Assembly (NCBI GenBank): GCA_900470095.1
Contig: UBZM01000061.1
Location: 1 to 48,707, forward strand
DNA: 48,707 nucleotides
Direction: 5' to 3'
DNA from: Hyphomicrobiales bacterium
GTDB lineage: Bacteria; Pseudomonadota; Alphaproteobacteria; Rhizobiales; Beijerinckiaceae
In this document: one piece after another, positions 1 through 10,000 of the stretch
Position numbering within the stretch: position 1 is the stretch's first letter
Layout of the letters: the number at the start of each line of letters is the position of its first letter
The notes under the pieces: model-generated
Told to the model about the DNA's origin: nothing
The model's database searches: none
The model's input: only the letters and a program-made list of their open reading frames with translations
Made by a program: the position numbers and the translations under genes

Positions 1-1
1 C

Positions 2-2140
2 GCGGACCTGAACCTCGACGTGGCGTTTCAGAACGCGCTCGTCGTGATGCCGGAAGCCTCGCGACTGACCGTCCGGATCAATGGCGAGCGCGTCATCGAG
101 CAGCCCGTCGCCTCCTCGGACCGGGTGGCGCGGCTGTCGGCCGCGATCCGCAAGGGCCTGCTGAGAGCGGGTGAGAATACGATCCGCTTCGAGGCGGTGC
201 ATCGCCACCGCACCGATTGCACCCTGGCCTCCACCTACGAGCTCTGGACGCGCATCGACGGCGCAGGCACGCAGCTGAGCTTCCGCCGCCCCGATGCCGG
301 GCAGTTCCGCCTGCGCGGCATCGACGACCTGCCGACGATCGGCGGGGACGAAGGTGGTCAGACGACGATCAACATCGTCGCGCCGAGCGCGTCGCGGGCG
401 ATCGCGGGCAATACCATCCTCGCCGTCGCGCAGGCCGTGGCGCTGCGCGGGCGCTTTGGGCAGGTCGTGGTGCGGGTCTCCGAACGGCCGCCGGAGCGGC
501 TGCGGCCGGGCTCGCTGACGGTCGTCGTCGGAACCGCGAACGAACTGGGCGAGCTGCTGGGCACCATCCCTGAAGAGGCCGCCACCCGCAGCTTCCTGGG
601 CTTCGTCGCCAGTCCGAAGCTGGGTCCGGCGACGCTCCTCGTCACCGGACAGGGTTGGCCGGATATCGAGGCGGTCGTCGCCAAGATCCTGACGGAGCCC
701 GTGTCCAGGCCGACCAATATCAACCGCACGAGCATGGATACGGCGAGCTGGCACACACCGAACCCGCCCTATGTCGCGAACAAGCAGGTGCTGCGCTTCT
801 CCGATCTCGGCGTTCCCACGCAGGAATCGACCGGCCGGCGCATGCGCGTACGCGCGCTCGTCGCCATGCCCGGCGATTTCTATGCGAACGCCTATGGCGA
901 AGCGACGCTCCTTCTCGACGGCGCCTATTCCGCGGAGGTCCTGCCTGGCACCAGCCATATCGAGATCTTCGTCAACGGCAACGTCGCCGCGACCGTGCCG
1001 CTCAACACGACGAATGGCGGCCTGTTCCAGCAGTTCCCAATCACCGTGCCGATGCGGCATTTCCGGCCGGGGATCAATGAGCTCTGGCTCGAGGCCGTCA
1101 CGATCGCGAAGACCGATCTCAGCTGCGGGCCGGGCGCAACGCTGCCCGGCAAGAGCCGCTTCGCGCTGTTCGACACGACCTCCCTTGCCGTTCCCGATTT
1201 CGCGAAGGTCGGCGTCAGGCCCAACCTCGCCGCGCTGTCGGGTACGGGTTTCCCCTATTCGGTGTCGCCGCGCGTGGCGCTGATCCTGGGCCGGCTCGAT
1301 TCAGCCAATTACAGCGCGGCGGCGACACTGTTGGCGCGCCTCTCCCAGCGCGCGAGCCGGCCGATTGCGGTCGACCCGCTGGCGAACGCCGCCACCGTGG
1401 GCGATCGTCCGGCCTTGATCGTGGGCGCCGTCGGCCAGTTGCCGAGCGGCCTGCTGCCGCGCGTCGGCATCTCCGACACTGTCCGCAGCACCTGGCCGCG
1501 GCGTGCCGACACCGTCGTGGTCGCGCCCGATGCCGATGGCACGGCCGTGTTCGATGCCGTGCTCAACCGGTTCCAGGGCCGCCAGACGACGCCGGAGGAT
1601 TCAGGCGGGCCGCCGCAAACCGCGATCGAGATCCGCGACCGCTGGCACAACTCGCTCGGCGGCCCGCTGGCCCGCTATTTCGATGCTTTCGACGGCTGGC
1701 TGGAACGGACTTTCGATCTGTCCTTCGCCCGGCTGCGCGCCCCGTCGCGCGCGGCCTCGCTCTACGAACCCGCCGAGGGAACCGACCTGATCGTGGCGCA
1801 GGCCGCCGATCCCGACACTCGCCAGGTCTGGACCGCCTTCGTCGCACGGCGCGAGGAAGCGCTCGAAAGCAGCGTCGCCCGCATCGTGACACCGGGCAAC
1901 TGGGCTGCCATGGCCGGCAAGATCACGGCGTTCCGCGGCGCGCAGGACACGCATGTCGTGTCCGCCGACAGCGCCTCCTTCTTCATGACGCGCCCGTTCA
2001 GCCTCGCGAATATGCGGCTCGTCCTGGCCAACTGGATGTCGAGCAATATCGGCACCTATGCGCTGGCGCTCCTGCTGGCCTGCATCGGGCTGGGCATCGG
2101 CACCTCGCTGATGCTCGGACGGTTGGGGCGGCGCACATGA
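2..2140 (+). CDS. bcsB: Cellulose synthase regulatory subunit BcsB (5' end outside window)
   Basis: The reading frame is already open at the left edge, so the N-terminus with its signal peptide is missing; an internal GTG at 20 is not a convincing start. About 710 residues are visible. BcsB is the periplasmic, inner-membrane-anchored partner of the cellulose synthase BcsA, with carbohydrate-binding and flavodoxin-like domains in pairs. The visible part shows that repeated architecture: two jelly-roll-like segments (NGNVAATVPL, RHFRPGINELWLEA) and paired segments rich in VVVGTANELG-type strands. It ends with one transmembrane helix (LALLLACIGLGIGTSLML) and a short basic tail, the anchor that packs against BcsA. 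Its stop overlaps the next start as ATGA (2137-2140), showing translational coupling to bcsZ. BcsA is presumably just upstream. Confidence 0.9.
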   Translation, partial: ADLNLDVAFQNALVVMPEASRLTVRINGERVIEQPVASSDRVARLSAAIRKGLLRAGENTIRFEAVHRHRTDCTLASTYELWTRIDGAGTQLSFRRPDAGQFRLRGIDDLPTIGGDEGGQTTINIVAPSASRAIAGNTILAVAQAVALRGRFGQVVVRVSERPPERLRPGSLTVVVGTANELGELLGTIPEEAATRSFLGFVASPKLGPATLLVTGQGWPDIEAVVAKILTEPVSRPTNINRTSMDTASWHTPNPPYVANKQVLRFSDLGVPTQESTGRRMRVRALVAMPGDFYANAYGEATLLLDGAYSAEVLPGTSHIEIFVNGNVAATVPLNTTNGGLFQQFPITVPMRHFRPGINELWLEAVTIAKTDLSCGPGATLPGKSRFALFDTTSLAVPDFAKVGVRPNLAALSGTGFPYSVSPRVALILGRLDSANYSAAATLLARLSQRASRPIAVDPLANAATVGDRPALIVGAVGQLPSGLLPRVGISDTVRSTWPRRADTVVVAPDADGTAVFDAVLNRFQGRQTTPEDSGGPPQTAIEIRDRWHNSLGGPLARYFDAFDGWLERTFDLSFARLRAPSRAASLYEPAEGTDLIVAQAADPDTRQVWTAFVARREEALESSVARIVTPGNWAAMAGKITAFRGAQDTHVVSADSASFFMTRPFSLANMRLVLANWMSSNIGTYALALLLACIGLGIGTSLMLGRLGRRT

Positions 2141-3156
2141 AAACGCTTCTCGCCACCGTCACGGCCACCATGATGGTTCTCGCATCCGCGGCGCAGGCCG
2201 CCCTGCCCGACGGAGCCTGGGAGCTCTATCGGCAGAAATTCGTCACCTCCGAAGGGCGCGTGATCGACGACGCCAATGGCGGGATCAGCCATAGCGAGAG
2301 CCAGGGCTACGGCCTGCTGCTGGCCTGTCTCGCCGGCGACCGCAGCAGTTTCGCGAGCATCTTCGCCTTCACGCGAACCGAACTTCTGATCCGCGACGAC
2401 GGACTGGCGGCCTGGCGCTGGGACCCCAAGGCGAGCCCCCATGTCACCGACGTCAACAATGCCAGCGACGGCGACCTGCTGATCGCGGAGGCCCTCGCCT
2501 GCGCCGGGGCGCGCTGGACCATGCCGGCCTACACGACAGCGGCGCGCCAGATCGCCCGGTCATTGGCCAAGGTCGCGCTGCTGAAGCGCGGCGGCGAGAC
2601 CTGGCTGATGCCCGGCGCGGTCGGCTTTTCCGAGAAGGACCGGCCGGACGGCCCCGTGGTCAATCCATCCTATTGGGTGTTCGAAGCGCTGCCGGCGCTC
2701 GCCCAGCTCACCGGCGATCAGAGCTGGATGCAGGTGCAGGCGAGCGGCCTGAAACTGCTCGACACCCTCGCCAAGGCGAAGATGCTGGCGCCGGACTGGG
2801 TCTCGATCAAGGACACGCCGAGGCCCGCCGACGGCTTCCCGCCGCAATTCGGCTACAACGCCATCCGCATCCCGCTCTACCTGATGCGGGCCGGGCTGGC
2901 CGACAAGGCACGCATGGAGCCCTTCCGAAAGGCCTGGGCCGGCGGCACCGCCGTGATCGACGTCAAGACCGGCAATCCCGTCGAGCCGCTGCCTGACGCC
3001 GGCTACCGGATTCTCTTCGCCGCCATGGCCTGCGCGCTCGACAAGACGCCGATCCCGGCCGAGCTGAAGAGCTTCCAGCCCACGGCCTATTACCCCTCGA
3101 CCCTGCACCTCCTGTCCCTCTCGATGCTCCGCGAGAGGTATCCGCAATGCATGTGA
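2137..3156 (+). CDS. bcsZ: Periplasmic endo-1,4-beta-glucanase of the cellulose operon (GH8)
   Basis: This 339-residue enzyme has a Sec signal peptide (cleavage near ASAAQA, residue 21). It would trim nascent cellulose in the periplasm. GH8 features are clear: the general acid Glu54 in SESQGYGL, and the family signature ASDGDLLIAEAL around residues 109-120 followed by GARW. The position matching the catalytic base of E. coli BcsZ (Asp243 in SYDAIR) reads FGYNAIRIPL here, so it is Asn241. An Asn at this place is known for a GH8 subgroup that uses another base, so activity is not excluded. It overlaps bcsB by 4 bases and the following TPR gene by 10, so the three genes form one coupled operon. 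Confidence 0.92.
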   Translation: MKTLLATVTATMMVLASAAQAALPDGAWELYRQKFVTSEGRVIDDANGGISHSESQGYGLLLACLAGDRSSFASIFAFTRTELLIRDDGLAAWRWDPKASPHVTDVNNASDGDLLIAEALACAGARWTMPAYTTAARQIARSLAKVALLKRGGETWLMPGAVGFSEKDRPDGPVVNPSYWVFEALPALAQLTGDQSWMQVQASGLKLLDTLAKAKMLAPDWVSIKDTPRPADGFPPQFGYNAIRIPLYLMRAGLADKARMEPFRKAWAGGTAVIDVKTGNPVEPLPDAGYRILFAAMACALDKTPIPAELKSFQPTAYYPSTLHLLSLSMLRERYPQCM

Positions 3157-5321
3157 AATACGCTGTCCTCGCGATCGCTGCCTCGAGCGCCGCATTCTAT
3201 GCCTTCGGGCGCCATGGTCGCGACGCCGAGCTGTCGCTGGCGCCGCCGGCGGCGATCCGGCAGGCCGTCGCGGCCGGCCTGCCCTTTGCGGACAACCAGC
3301 AATCCGGTCCCGAGCTCGCCCAGGCGCAGCCGCCCGCCAATCCGGCCGCGCCGTCCGCAGTCCAGCCCGGCCAGCCGGCGCAGCGCCCACCCGTGGTCGA
3401 CGAAAGCGCGCTGCGCTATTTCGCGGCTCAGGGCGACACGCGGCGGCTGGAGGCCGAGCTGGCCCGGCTGCGGGCCCTCTATCCGGAATGGAAGCCGCCC
3501 ACCGACCTGACAGCCCCGGCCCCGACCGGCGATCGCGAGCTGGAGCGGCTCTGGAAGCTGTTCTCGGAGGGCAAGATCGGCGAGGTCCGCGCCGCGATCG
3601 CCCAGCGCAGCACGAGCGACCCGAACTGGCACGCCCCGGCCGACCTCGTCGCCAGGCTCGACGCCGCTGAAGCCGCGCAGCGGCTGGTCAATGCCTCCAA
3701 CGCACGGCAATGGGAGCAGGTGATCCGGATCGGCACCGAGACGCCGGCCTTGCTGACCTGCGCGAATGTCGATGCGCTGTGGCGTGTGGCCGAGGCTTTC
3801 GTGCAGACCGGCAAGCCCGAGCGGGCGCGGGACGCCTATTCCTATGTGCTGGGTAACTGCAATACCCCGGCCGAACGGGTCGGGACGATGCAGAAGGCCC
3901 TGGCGACGCTGCCCGACGCGCTGACCGACGGGCTGCTGGCCCAGGAGAGGCAGACCGAGTTCTCGAGCATCCGCGACGAGATCGCGCGCCGGCGCATCGG
4001 GCGAGCCGCCGAGGACCCCAAGCTCACGGCGTCCGCCGACGACATTCGACGCGTCGAGGCGCTGGCCAATGCCGCGACGACGCCGGACGATGCTATCCTG
4101 CTCGGCTTCTACGCGCTGCACCACAATGACCCCGTCAGGGCGGAGGCCCTGTTCCAGGCCGCCTTGCAGCGCAAGGGCGGGGCGAAAGCCGCCGAAGGCG
4201 CCGTTCTCGCGCTGGGCGCCAACCGGAAATACCGGGAAGCCGAGGCACTGGGCTCGCAGTGGCTGGACGCAGGCGCCGCCAACCGCAAGGCCTATCTCGA
4301 TGTCGCGACGACACTGATCACGCAGGAACCCGCTCCAAAACTGGATCGCGCCGTCGTCGAGCGGATCGCGAAGACCGTTGCGACGGACCGCTACGCGCCG
4401 GGCGCGGCCGGTCTCGGCTGGTATGCCTATAATTCCGGCCAGACCTCCCCGGCCGAGACCTGGTTCGAAACCGCCCTCTCCTGGGACCGAGGCTATGAGC
4501 CGGCCGCCTATGGGCTTGCCCTGGCACGACAGCGCCTGCGCGACCAGGCCGGCCTGCGCGCGATCGTAAGCGACTGGGGCGGTCGTTCCGAACGGATTGC
4601 CGCGCTGCTCGATCCGCGCCGCGCGCGCGCCGTGCCGGTGCAGGAACAGCGCCGGGACGATATCGCCGCGCCGGCAGCGCCGGTCACACGCGAGCGAGAC
4701 ATTGTCGAACCCGCACCGAGCCGGCCGGTGCGCTCCCGGGCTGCCCGTCAGACCGTCCAGACCGATATCGACACCGAGCCGGTCCGGCGCCGCCAGGCGG
4801 CAGCCCCCGCGGCCGGCAGCTGCGGCAACGGCCAGTCGGGCGCAGCGGCGTTGCAGCGCGGCTGGTGCCTGCTCAACCTGAAGCGGCCTGCCGCCGCAGC
4901 CGCAGCCTTCGATGCGGCCATGCGCAGCAGCTCGGGCCAGGTCGCGGCCGATGCTGCCATGGGCAAGACCTATGCGAAACTCCAGCAGGGGTTGACGGCA
5001 GAAGCCAATGTCGCGGCGGCGCAGACCAATCCGGCTCCCGCGCAGCGGCGCGAACTCTCGGCCCTGCTCCTCTCCGAGCGCTTCTACGCGCAATACGACA
5101 CCAAGGATTACAACGGCGCCCTGGTGACCCTGTCGGAACGCGCGCGCCTTGCGCCTGAAACCACCGATCTGATGATGATGCGCGGCTGGTCCTATTTCCA
5201 TCTCGGCCGCTACAGCGATGCCAGCAGGGTGTTCACGGCGCTGTACAAGAGCAATGGCTCACCGCAAGCACTGGCCGGATTGACTGCCATCGGCGATGTG
5301 ACGCGCCAGAACAGGTACTGA
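3147..5321 (+). CDS. TPR-rich cellulose operon protein, BcsC-like without the porin domain
   Basis: This is a 724-residue protein with a hydrophobic N-terminal signal or anchor (YAVLAIAASSAAFYAFG, residues 4-20). Then come Pro/Ala/Gln-rich linkers and many alpha-helical TPR-like repeats, for example ALRYFAAQGDTRRLEAELARL near residue 90 and LMMMRGWSYFHLGRYSDASRVF near the C-terminus. BcsC proteins of enterobacteria (about 1,150 residues) combine periplasmic TPRs with an outer-membrane beta-barrel. Here the protein ends soon after the last TPR with no barrel. It probably scaffolds cellulose export in the periplasm, with another protein forming the outer-membrane exit. A disordered, Arg/Pro-rich linker lies near residues 500-560. 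It overlaps bcsZ by 10 bases, which fixes its start. The role comes from position and repeats, not from sequence identity. Confidence 0.75.
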   Translation: MHVKYAVLAIAASSAAFYAFGRHGRDAELSLAPPAAIRQAVAAGLPFADNQQSGPELAQAQPPANPAAPSAVQPGQPAQRPPVVDESALRYFAAQGDTRRLEAELARLRALYPEWKPPTDLTAPAPTGDRELERLWKLFSEGKIGEVRAAIAQRSTSDPNWHAPADLVARLDAAEAAQRLVNASNARQWEQVIRIGTETPALLTCANVDALWRVAEAFVQTGKPERARDAYSYVLGNCNTPAERVGTMQKALATLPDALTDGLLAQERQTEFSSIRDEIARRRIGRAAEDPKLTASADDIRRVEALANAATTPDDAILLGFYALHHNDPVRAEALFQAALQRKGGAKAAEGAVLALGANRKYREAEALGSQWLDAGAANRKAYLDVATTLITQEPAPKLDRAVVERIAKTVATDRYAPGAAGLGWYAYNSGQTSPAETWFETALSWDRGYEPAAYGLALARQRLRDQAGLRAIVSDWGGRSERIAALLDPRRARAVPVQEQRRDDIAAPAAPVTRERDIVEPAPSRPVRSRAARQTVQTDIDTEPVRRRQAAAPAAGSCGNGQSGAAALQRGWCLLNLKRPAAAAAAFDAAMRSSSGQVAADAAMGKTYAKLQQGLTAEANVAAAQTNPAPAQRRELSALLLSERFYAQYDTKDYNGALVTLSERARLAPETTDLMMMRGWSYFHLGRYSDASRVFTALYKSNGSPQALAGLTAIGDVTRQNRY

Positions 5322-5480
5322 CGGCGCTCGCCCAGGGCGGTGCCGGAGACCGGGAGAGTTCCGCTCCATCCCCACTCTGGGGCCAACCGACGAAGGCGCG
5401 CGCCTTTGCCGCGGGAACCGATGGCCGGGCCGATCGTTTGACTCTCTCGCGTCAGTTTACGCCAGGACGGGAGGTCCGCC

Positions 5481-5744
5481 ATGCCTCTGATCGATGAAGC
5501 GAAACCCGTAGCCGCGGGGGTGACCGCGGCAGCGCGTCCGGATGATCCGCGCATCCAGAGAATTGCCCGGGCGATGTGTCGCGCCGCGCGGATCGACCCC
5601 GAACAGCCGGCCGGGACAGTGGCGATCTTCACGATCATGCACTGCCACGCCGGACGGTCGGAGAATGATCCGGCCTGGATGCTGTTCGCGCGTCAGGCTG
5701 AACTCTTCATCGCCATGAATCCGGACGTGGTCGAACCGCTCTGA
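5481..5744 (+). CDS. Small hypothetical protein (87 aa)
   Basis: An 87-residue protein of unknown function. The start at 5481 follows a purine-rich GGGAGG about 5 bases upstream, which supports translation. The product has no signal peptide or membrane segment. It has two Cys (CRAARID near residue 33 and MHCHAG near residue 54) and a helical, acidic C-terminus (ARQAELFIAMNPDVVEPL). It sits alone between the cellulose operon and the efflux operon on the same strand, 159 bases after the former. I recognise no family. Confidence 0.55.
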   Translation: MPLIDEAKPVAAGVTAAARPDDPRIQRIARAMCRAARIDPEQPAGTVAIFTIMHCHAGRSENDPAWMLFARQAELFIAMNPDVVEPL

Positions 5745-5772
5745 TCCGTCACGGAGACGCCGACAGCCTCGG

Positions 5773-5796
5773 CGAAACCTACCCCTCGCGGTTTCG
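5773..5796 (+). terminator. Weak stem-loop after the 87-aa gene
   Basis: The arms CGAAACC (5773-5779) and GGTTTCG (5790-5796) can pair across a 10-base loop, about 30 bases after the stop codon at 5744. No T-run follows, so this could be an RNA end-protecting hairpin rather than an intrinsic terminator. Confidence 0.3.
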
Positions 5797-5839
5797 GCAT
5801 CAGCAGGGCCCTGTGCAAGCGCCCGGAAGTTTGTCACCA

Positions 5840-5925
5840 TGGGCTCAGGTCCCAGCGGGGTTCGATCGCACGGGATTTGGGTTCCTTGGGGGCTTGGGTC
5901 CCTGGGATCGGTCATTGCGGGGCAT
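5840..5925 (+). repeat. Degenerate G-rich direct repeats upstream of the efflux operon
   Basis: The leader before the adaptor gene holds repeated G-rich words of about 16-17 bases, including TTGGGTTCCTTGGGGGC followed directly by TTGGGTCCCTGGGATC, plus an earlier AGGTCCCAGCGGGG. A frame stays open through it from a GTG at 5813, but the encoded Gly/Pro-rich extension does not look like a protein. I read it as non-coding repeat DNA. Confidence 0.4.
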
Positions 5926-5929
5926 ACGG

Positions 5930-7060
5930 ATGGCATTCCGGTTGCTTGTCTCGATTGCGGTGATGGCGCTGGCGCTCGGCGCCTGCAACGACCGGCAAGC
6001 CGCGCAACCTCCGGCCGCTCCGCCTGCTCCCGCGGTCGGCATCCAGCCAGCCAGCAAGAAGGGCGTGACCTGGTCCTATTCCTTCGTCGGCCGCATCAAG
6101 TCGCCCGAAAGCGTAGCGCTGATCGCCCGCGTACAGGGCTTCCTCGACAAGATCCAGTTCACCGAGGGGCAGGAGATCAAGGCCGGCGACACGCTCTACC
6201 AGATCGAGAAGGTGCAATACCAGGCGCAGCTCGACCAGGCGACGGCCAACCTCGCCGCCGCCAAGGCCCAGGAGCTCAACGCACAGCTCACCTATGCGCG
6301 CTCGCAGGACCTGGTGAAGACGCAAGCCGTGTCGCAGGCGACGCTCGACAGCAACCGCGCCGCTCTCGACGTCGCCCATGCCTCGGTGCTGCAGAACCAG
6401 GCGGCGCTGACCCAGGCCAAGGAGAATCTCGGCTACACCGACATCATCGCCCCGATCGCCGGCCGCATCGGCCGCACAGCCTATACGCAGGGCAATCTCG
6501 TCGGCCCCGGCAGCAACCCGCTCGCGACCATCGTCAGCCAGGACCCGATGTACGTCCTGTTTCAGGTCAGCGTGCGCCAGCTTGAGGAGCTCCGCGAAGC
6601 GCGCCGGCAGGAAGACGGAGGCCAGAGCAAGATCGCGATCACCGTGCGCCTGTCCTCCGGCAAGGAATACCCCCATCCCGGCGTCTGGAACTATACCGAC
6701 CCGCAGGTGGACCTACAGACCGACACCGTGACCATGCGGGCCTCGCTGCCGAACCCCGAGCGCCAGTTGATCGATGGCGAGTTCGTCTCGGTCGATGTCC
6801 GCGCGCGGCGCGAACAGCCGCGCCTCGTCGTGCCGCAGGCGGCCGTCCAGGTCGACCAGGCCGGCAGCTACGTCATGGTCGTCGACAAGGACAGCAAGGC
6901 CCAGCAGCGCCGCATCAAGCTGGGCCCGCAGCAGGACGCCGATGTCGTCGTCGAAACCGGGTTGACCGAGGGCGAGAACGTCATCGTCGACGGCCTGCTC
7001 AAGGTGCGCCCCGGCCTGACCGTGTCCGCCACGCCCGTTGCTCCGGCAAGCGGGAGCTAG
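5930..7060 (+). CDS. RND efflux periplasmic adaptor (membrane fusion lipoprotein)
   Basis: This 376-residue adaptor bridges an inner-membrane RND pump and an outer-membrane channel. I chose the ATG at 5930 because it yields a proper lipoprotein signal (MAFRLLVS... ending in LGAC, lipid Cys19); the longer frame from GTG 5813 puts this signal in the middle. After the signal come the usual parts: a lipoyl half-motif (VQGFLDKIQFTEGQEI), a long alpha-helical hairpin (about residues 95-165, rich in Ala/Gln), the second lipoyl half (IIAPIAGRIG), a beta-barrel domain (PMYVLFQVS) and a membrane-proximal domain (TEGENVIVDGLLKVRPG). This is the AcrA/MexA family. The permease starts 2 bases after its stop. 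No outer-membrane factor or TetR-type repressor lies beside it. Confidence 0.92.
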   Translation: MAFRLLVSIAVMALALGACNDRQAAQPPAAPPAPAVGIQPASKKGVTWSYSFVGRIKSPESVALIARVQGFLDKIQFTEGQEIKAGDTLYQIEKVQYQAQLDQATANLAAAKAQELNAQLTYARSQDLVKTQAVSQATLDSNRAALDVAHASVLQNQAALTQAKENLGYTDIIAPIAGRIGRTAYTQGNLVGPGSNPLATIVSQDPMYVLFQVSVRQLEELREARRQEDGGQSKIAITVRLSSGKEYPHPGVWNYTDPQVDLQTDTVTMRASLPNPERQLIDGEFVSVDVRARREQPRLVVPQAAVQVDQAGSYVMVVDKDSKAQQRRIKLGPQQDADVVVETGLTEGENVIVDGLLKVRPGLTVSATPVAPASGS

Positions 7061-7062
7061 AC

Positions 7063-10000
7063 GTGATCTCGTCGATCTTCGTCGACCGGCCGCGCCTCGC
7101 CTTCGTCGTCTCGATCGTCATCACGCTGGCGGGCCTCATCGCCATCTTCACGATCCCGGTCGCGCAATTCCCCGATATCGTGCCGCCGCAGGTCACCCTG
7201 ACCGCGAGCTATCCCGGCGCCGATGCCGAGGTGGTCGAGACCACGGTCGCCCAGCCGATCGAGCAGCAGATCAACGGCGTCGACAACGCGCTCTACTACC
7301 AGTCGACCAGCGGCGCCGACGGCAGCTACACGCTCAACGTCACCTTCGCGCTCGGCACCAACCCGGACATCAACACCGTCAATGTCCAGAACCGCTCGTC
7401 GCTGGCCCAGCCCCAGCTCCCGACCGAGGTCACGCGCCAGGGCCTGACTGTCCGCAAGAAATCCGCCGCGCTGCTGCAGGTGGTCGAGATCCACTCGCCG
7501 AAGCACAGCTTCGACTCGCTCTATCTCAGCAACTACGCGACGATCAACCTGGTCGACGCGCTCGCCCGCATCAACGGCGTCGGCCAGGTCAGCCTGTTCG
7601 GCCCGCTCGATTACTCGCTCAGGGTCTGGCTCGATCCGAACCGGCTGACGGCGCTCAGCCTGACGCCCAGCGACGTCATCTCCGCCGTCCAGGGCCAGAA
7701 CGTGCAGGCAGCGCTGGGCCGCATCGGCGCCGCCCCGGTCAGCAGCGACCAGCAATACCAGCTCACGGTCAAGACGCAGGGCCGGCTCACCAAGCCGGAG
7801 GAATTCGCCAATATCGTGCTGCGCACCAACCCGGGCGGCTCGGTCGTGCGCATCAGGGATGTGGCGCGCGTCGAGATCGGGGCCCGCACGGCCGATCGCT
7901 ACAGCCGTTTCAACGGCGCGCCCGGCGCCGCCATGGGCATCTACCAGTCGCCCGGCGCCAATGCGATCGACGTCGCCAAGAAGGTGCGGGCGACGATGGA
8001 GGAGCTCTCCAAGCGCTTCCCCGAGGATCTCACCTACGGCATCTTCTTCGACACCACGGTCTTCGTCAGCGCCACGATCGACGAGGTCATCCGCACCCTG
8101 CTCGAAGCCTTCGTGCTGGTCGGCCTCGTCGTCTTCCTCTTCCTCGGCAAGCTGCGCACCACCATCATCCCGCTGGTCGCGGTGCCGGTCTCGATCATCG
8201 GCACCTTCGCCGTCATGCTGGTGATCGGCTTCACCGCCAACACCGTCTCCCTGCTCGCGCTCGTCCTTGCCATCGGCATCGTCGTCGACGACGCGATCGT
8301 GGTGATCGAGAATGTCGAGCGCGTCGTCGAGGAGGAGCCGGAGCTTTCGATCGCGGACGCGACCAAGAAGGCGATGGCCCAGATCACCGGGCCGATCATC
8401 GCCATCACCTTCGTGCTGCTCGCGGTCTTCGTGCCGGTCGCCTTCATTCCCGGCATCAGCGGCCAGCTCTTCCGGCAATTCGCGGTCGCCGTCTCGACCG
8501 CCATGCTGATCTCGGCGATCAACGCCCTGACGCTGAGCCCGGCGCTCTGCTCGATCCTGATCAAGCGCGGCCATGGCGGCGGCGGGCCAATGCGCTATGT
8601 GATGAACGGCATCGACAAGGTCCGCGACGGCTATGCCGCGATCGTCAGGCGCCTGGTCAGGGTCGCCGTCGTCGTCCTGTTCGTGCTCGCCGGCATCCTG
8701 GCCGCGACGGGCGGGCTGTTCCTGATCACGCCGCAGAGCTTCCTGCCGGAAGAGGACCAGGGCGCCTTCTTCATCGCCATGCGTCTGCCTGAAGGCGCTT
8801 CGGTGAACCGGACCGCGGCCGTGGTCGAGCAGGTCGAGAGCATCGTCCGGCCGGTCGCCGGCGTCCAGGGCGTGCTCTCCGTCGTCGGCTTCAATTTCAT
8901 CGATGGCCTCGCCTCCTCCAACCAGGCCTTCTTCGTCGTCCGCCTGAAGCCGTTCGAGGACCGCAAGGATCCGGCGCAAGGCGTCGGCGCGATCATCGGG
9001 GCGCTGCGGCCGCAGCTTGCCGCCGTGCAGCAGGCAACGGTCTTTCCGTTCAACCTGCCGCCGATCATCGGGCTCGGCAGCACCGGCGGCTTCCAATATG
9101 TGCTCGAAGCCCTGCAGGGCCAGTCGCCGACCGATATCGCAGCCACGATGCGCGGCCTGCTCATCGCCGCCAATCAGCAGCCCGAGCTCGCCGCGGTCTT
9201 CAGCACCTTTGCCGCTGACACCCCGCAGATCTATCTCGATATCGACCGCGACAAGGCGCAGGTGCTGGGCGTGCAGATCGCCGACATCTTCACCTCCCTG
9301 CAGGCCACGCTCGGCGGCTTCTACGTCAACGACTTCAACGTCTTCGGCCGAACCTGGCAGGTCAATGTCCAGGCCGAGACGCCCTTCCGCCGGGCCGTGA
9401 CCGATATCGGCAAGATCTATGTCCGCAACAGAACTGGCGCGATGGTGCCGCTGAACGCGCTCTCGCAGGTGCGCCTCGTCACCGGGCCGCAGGCCCTGAC
9501 GCGCTACAATGGCTACAGGGGCGCGATCATCAACGGCTCGCCAAAGCCCGGCGTCAGCTCGGGTCAGGCGATCCAGGCCATGGAGCGTATCTCGGCGACG
9601 ACCCTGCCGGCAGGCTACGGTTTCGAATGGACCGGCACGGCCCTGCAGGAGAAGGCCGCAAGCGGCGGCACCACGATCGTGCTCGCGCTCGCCGTGCTCT
9701 TCGCCTATCTCTTCCTCGTCGCGCTCTACGAGAGCTGGAACGTGCCGATCGCGGTGCTGCTCTCGGTCACGGTCGCGGTGCTCGGCGCAGTCGCCTCGGT
9801 TGCGCTGACGGGCGTCAGCCTCGGCGTCTACGCCCAGATCGGCCTCGTCGTACTGATCGCGCTCGCGGCGAAGAACGGCATCCTGATCGTCGAATTCGCG
9901 CTGGATCAACGCGCCAAGGGCGAGTCGATCATCGATTCCGCCGTATCCGGCGCCAGGCTGCGCTTCCGCCCGGTGATGATGACGAGCTTTGCTTTCATCC

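Noticed and set aside
3090..5201. Minus-strand frame (about 700 codons) over the TPR gene
   Set aside because: The plus strand is coupled to bcsZ and has clear TPR repeats; the minus frame has only composition-driven Gly/Arg-rich sequence.
5813..5929. N-terminal extension of the RND adaptor from GTG 5813
   Set aside because: The lipoprotein signal starts at ATG 5930, and the extension runs through G-rich repeats.
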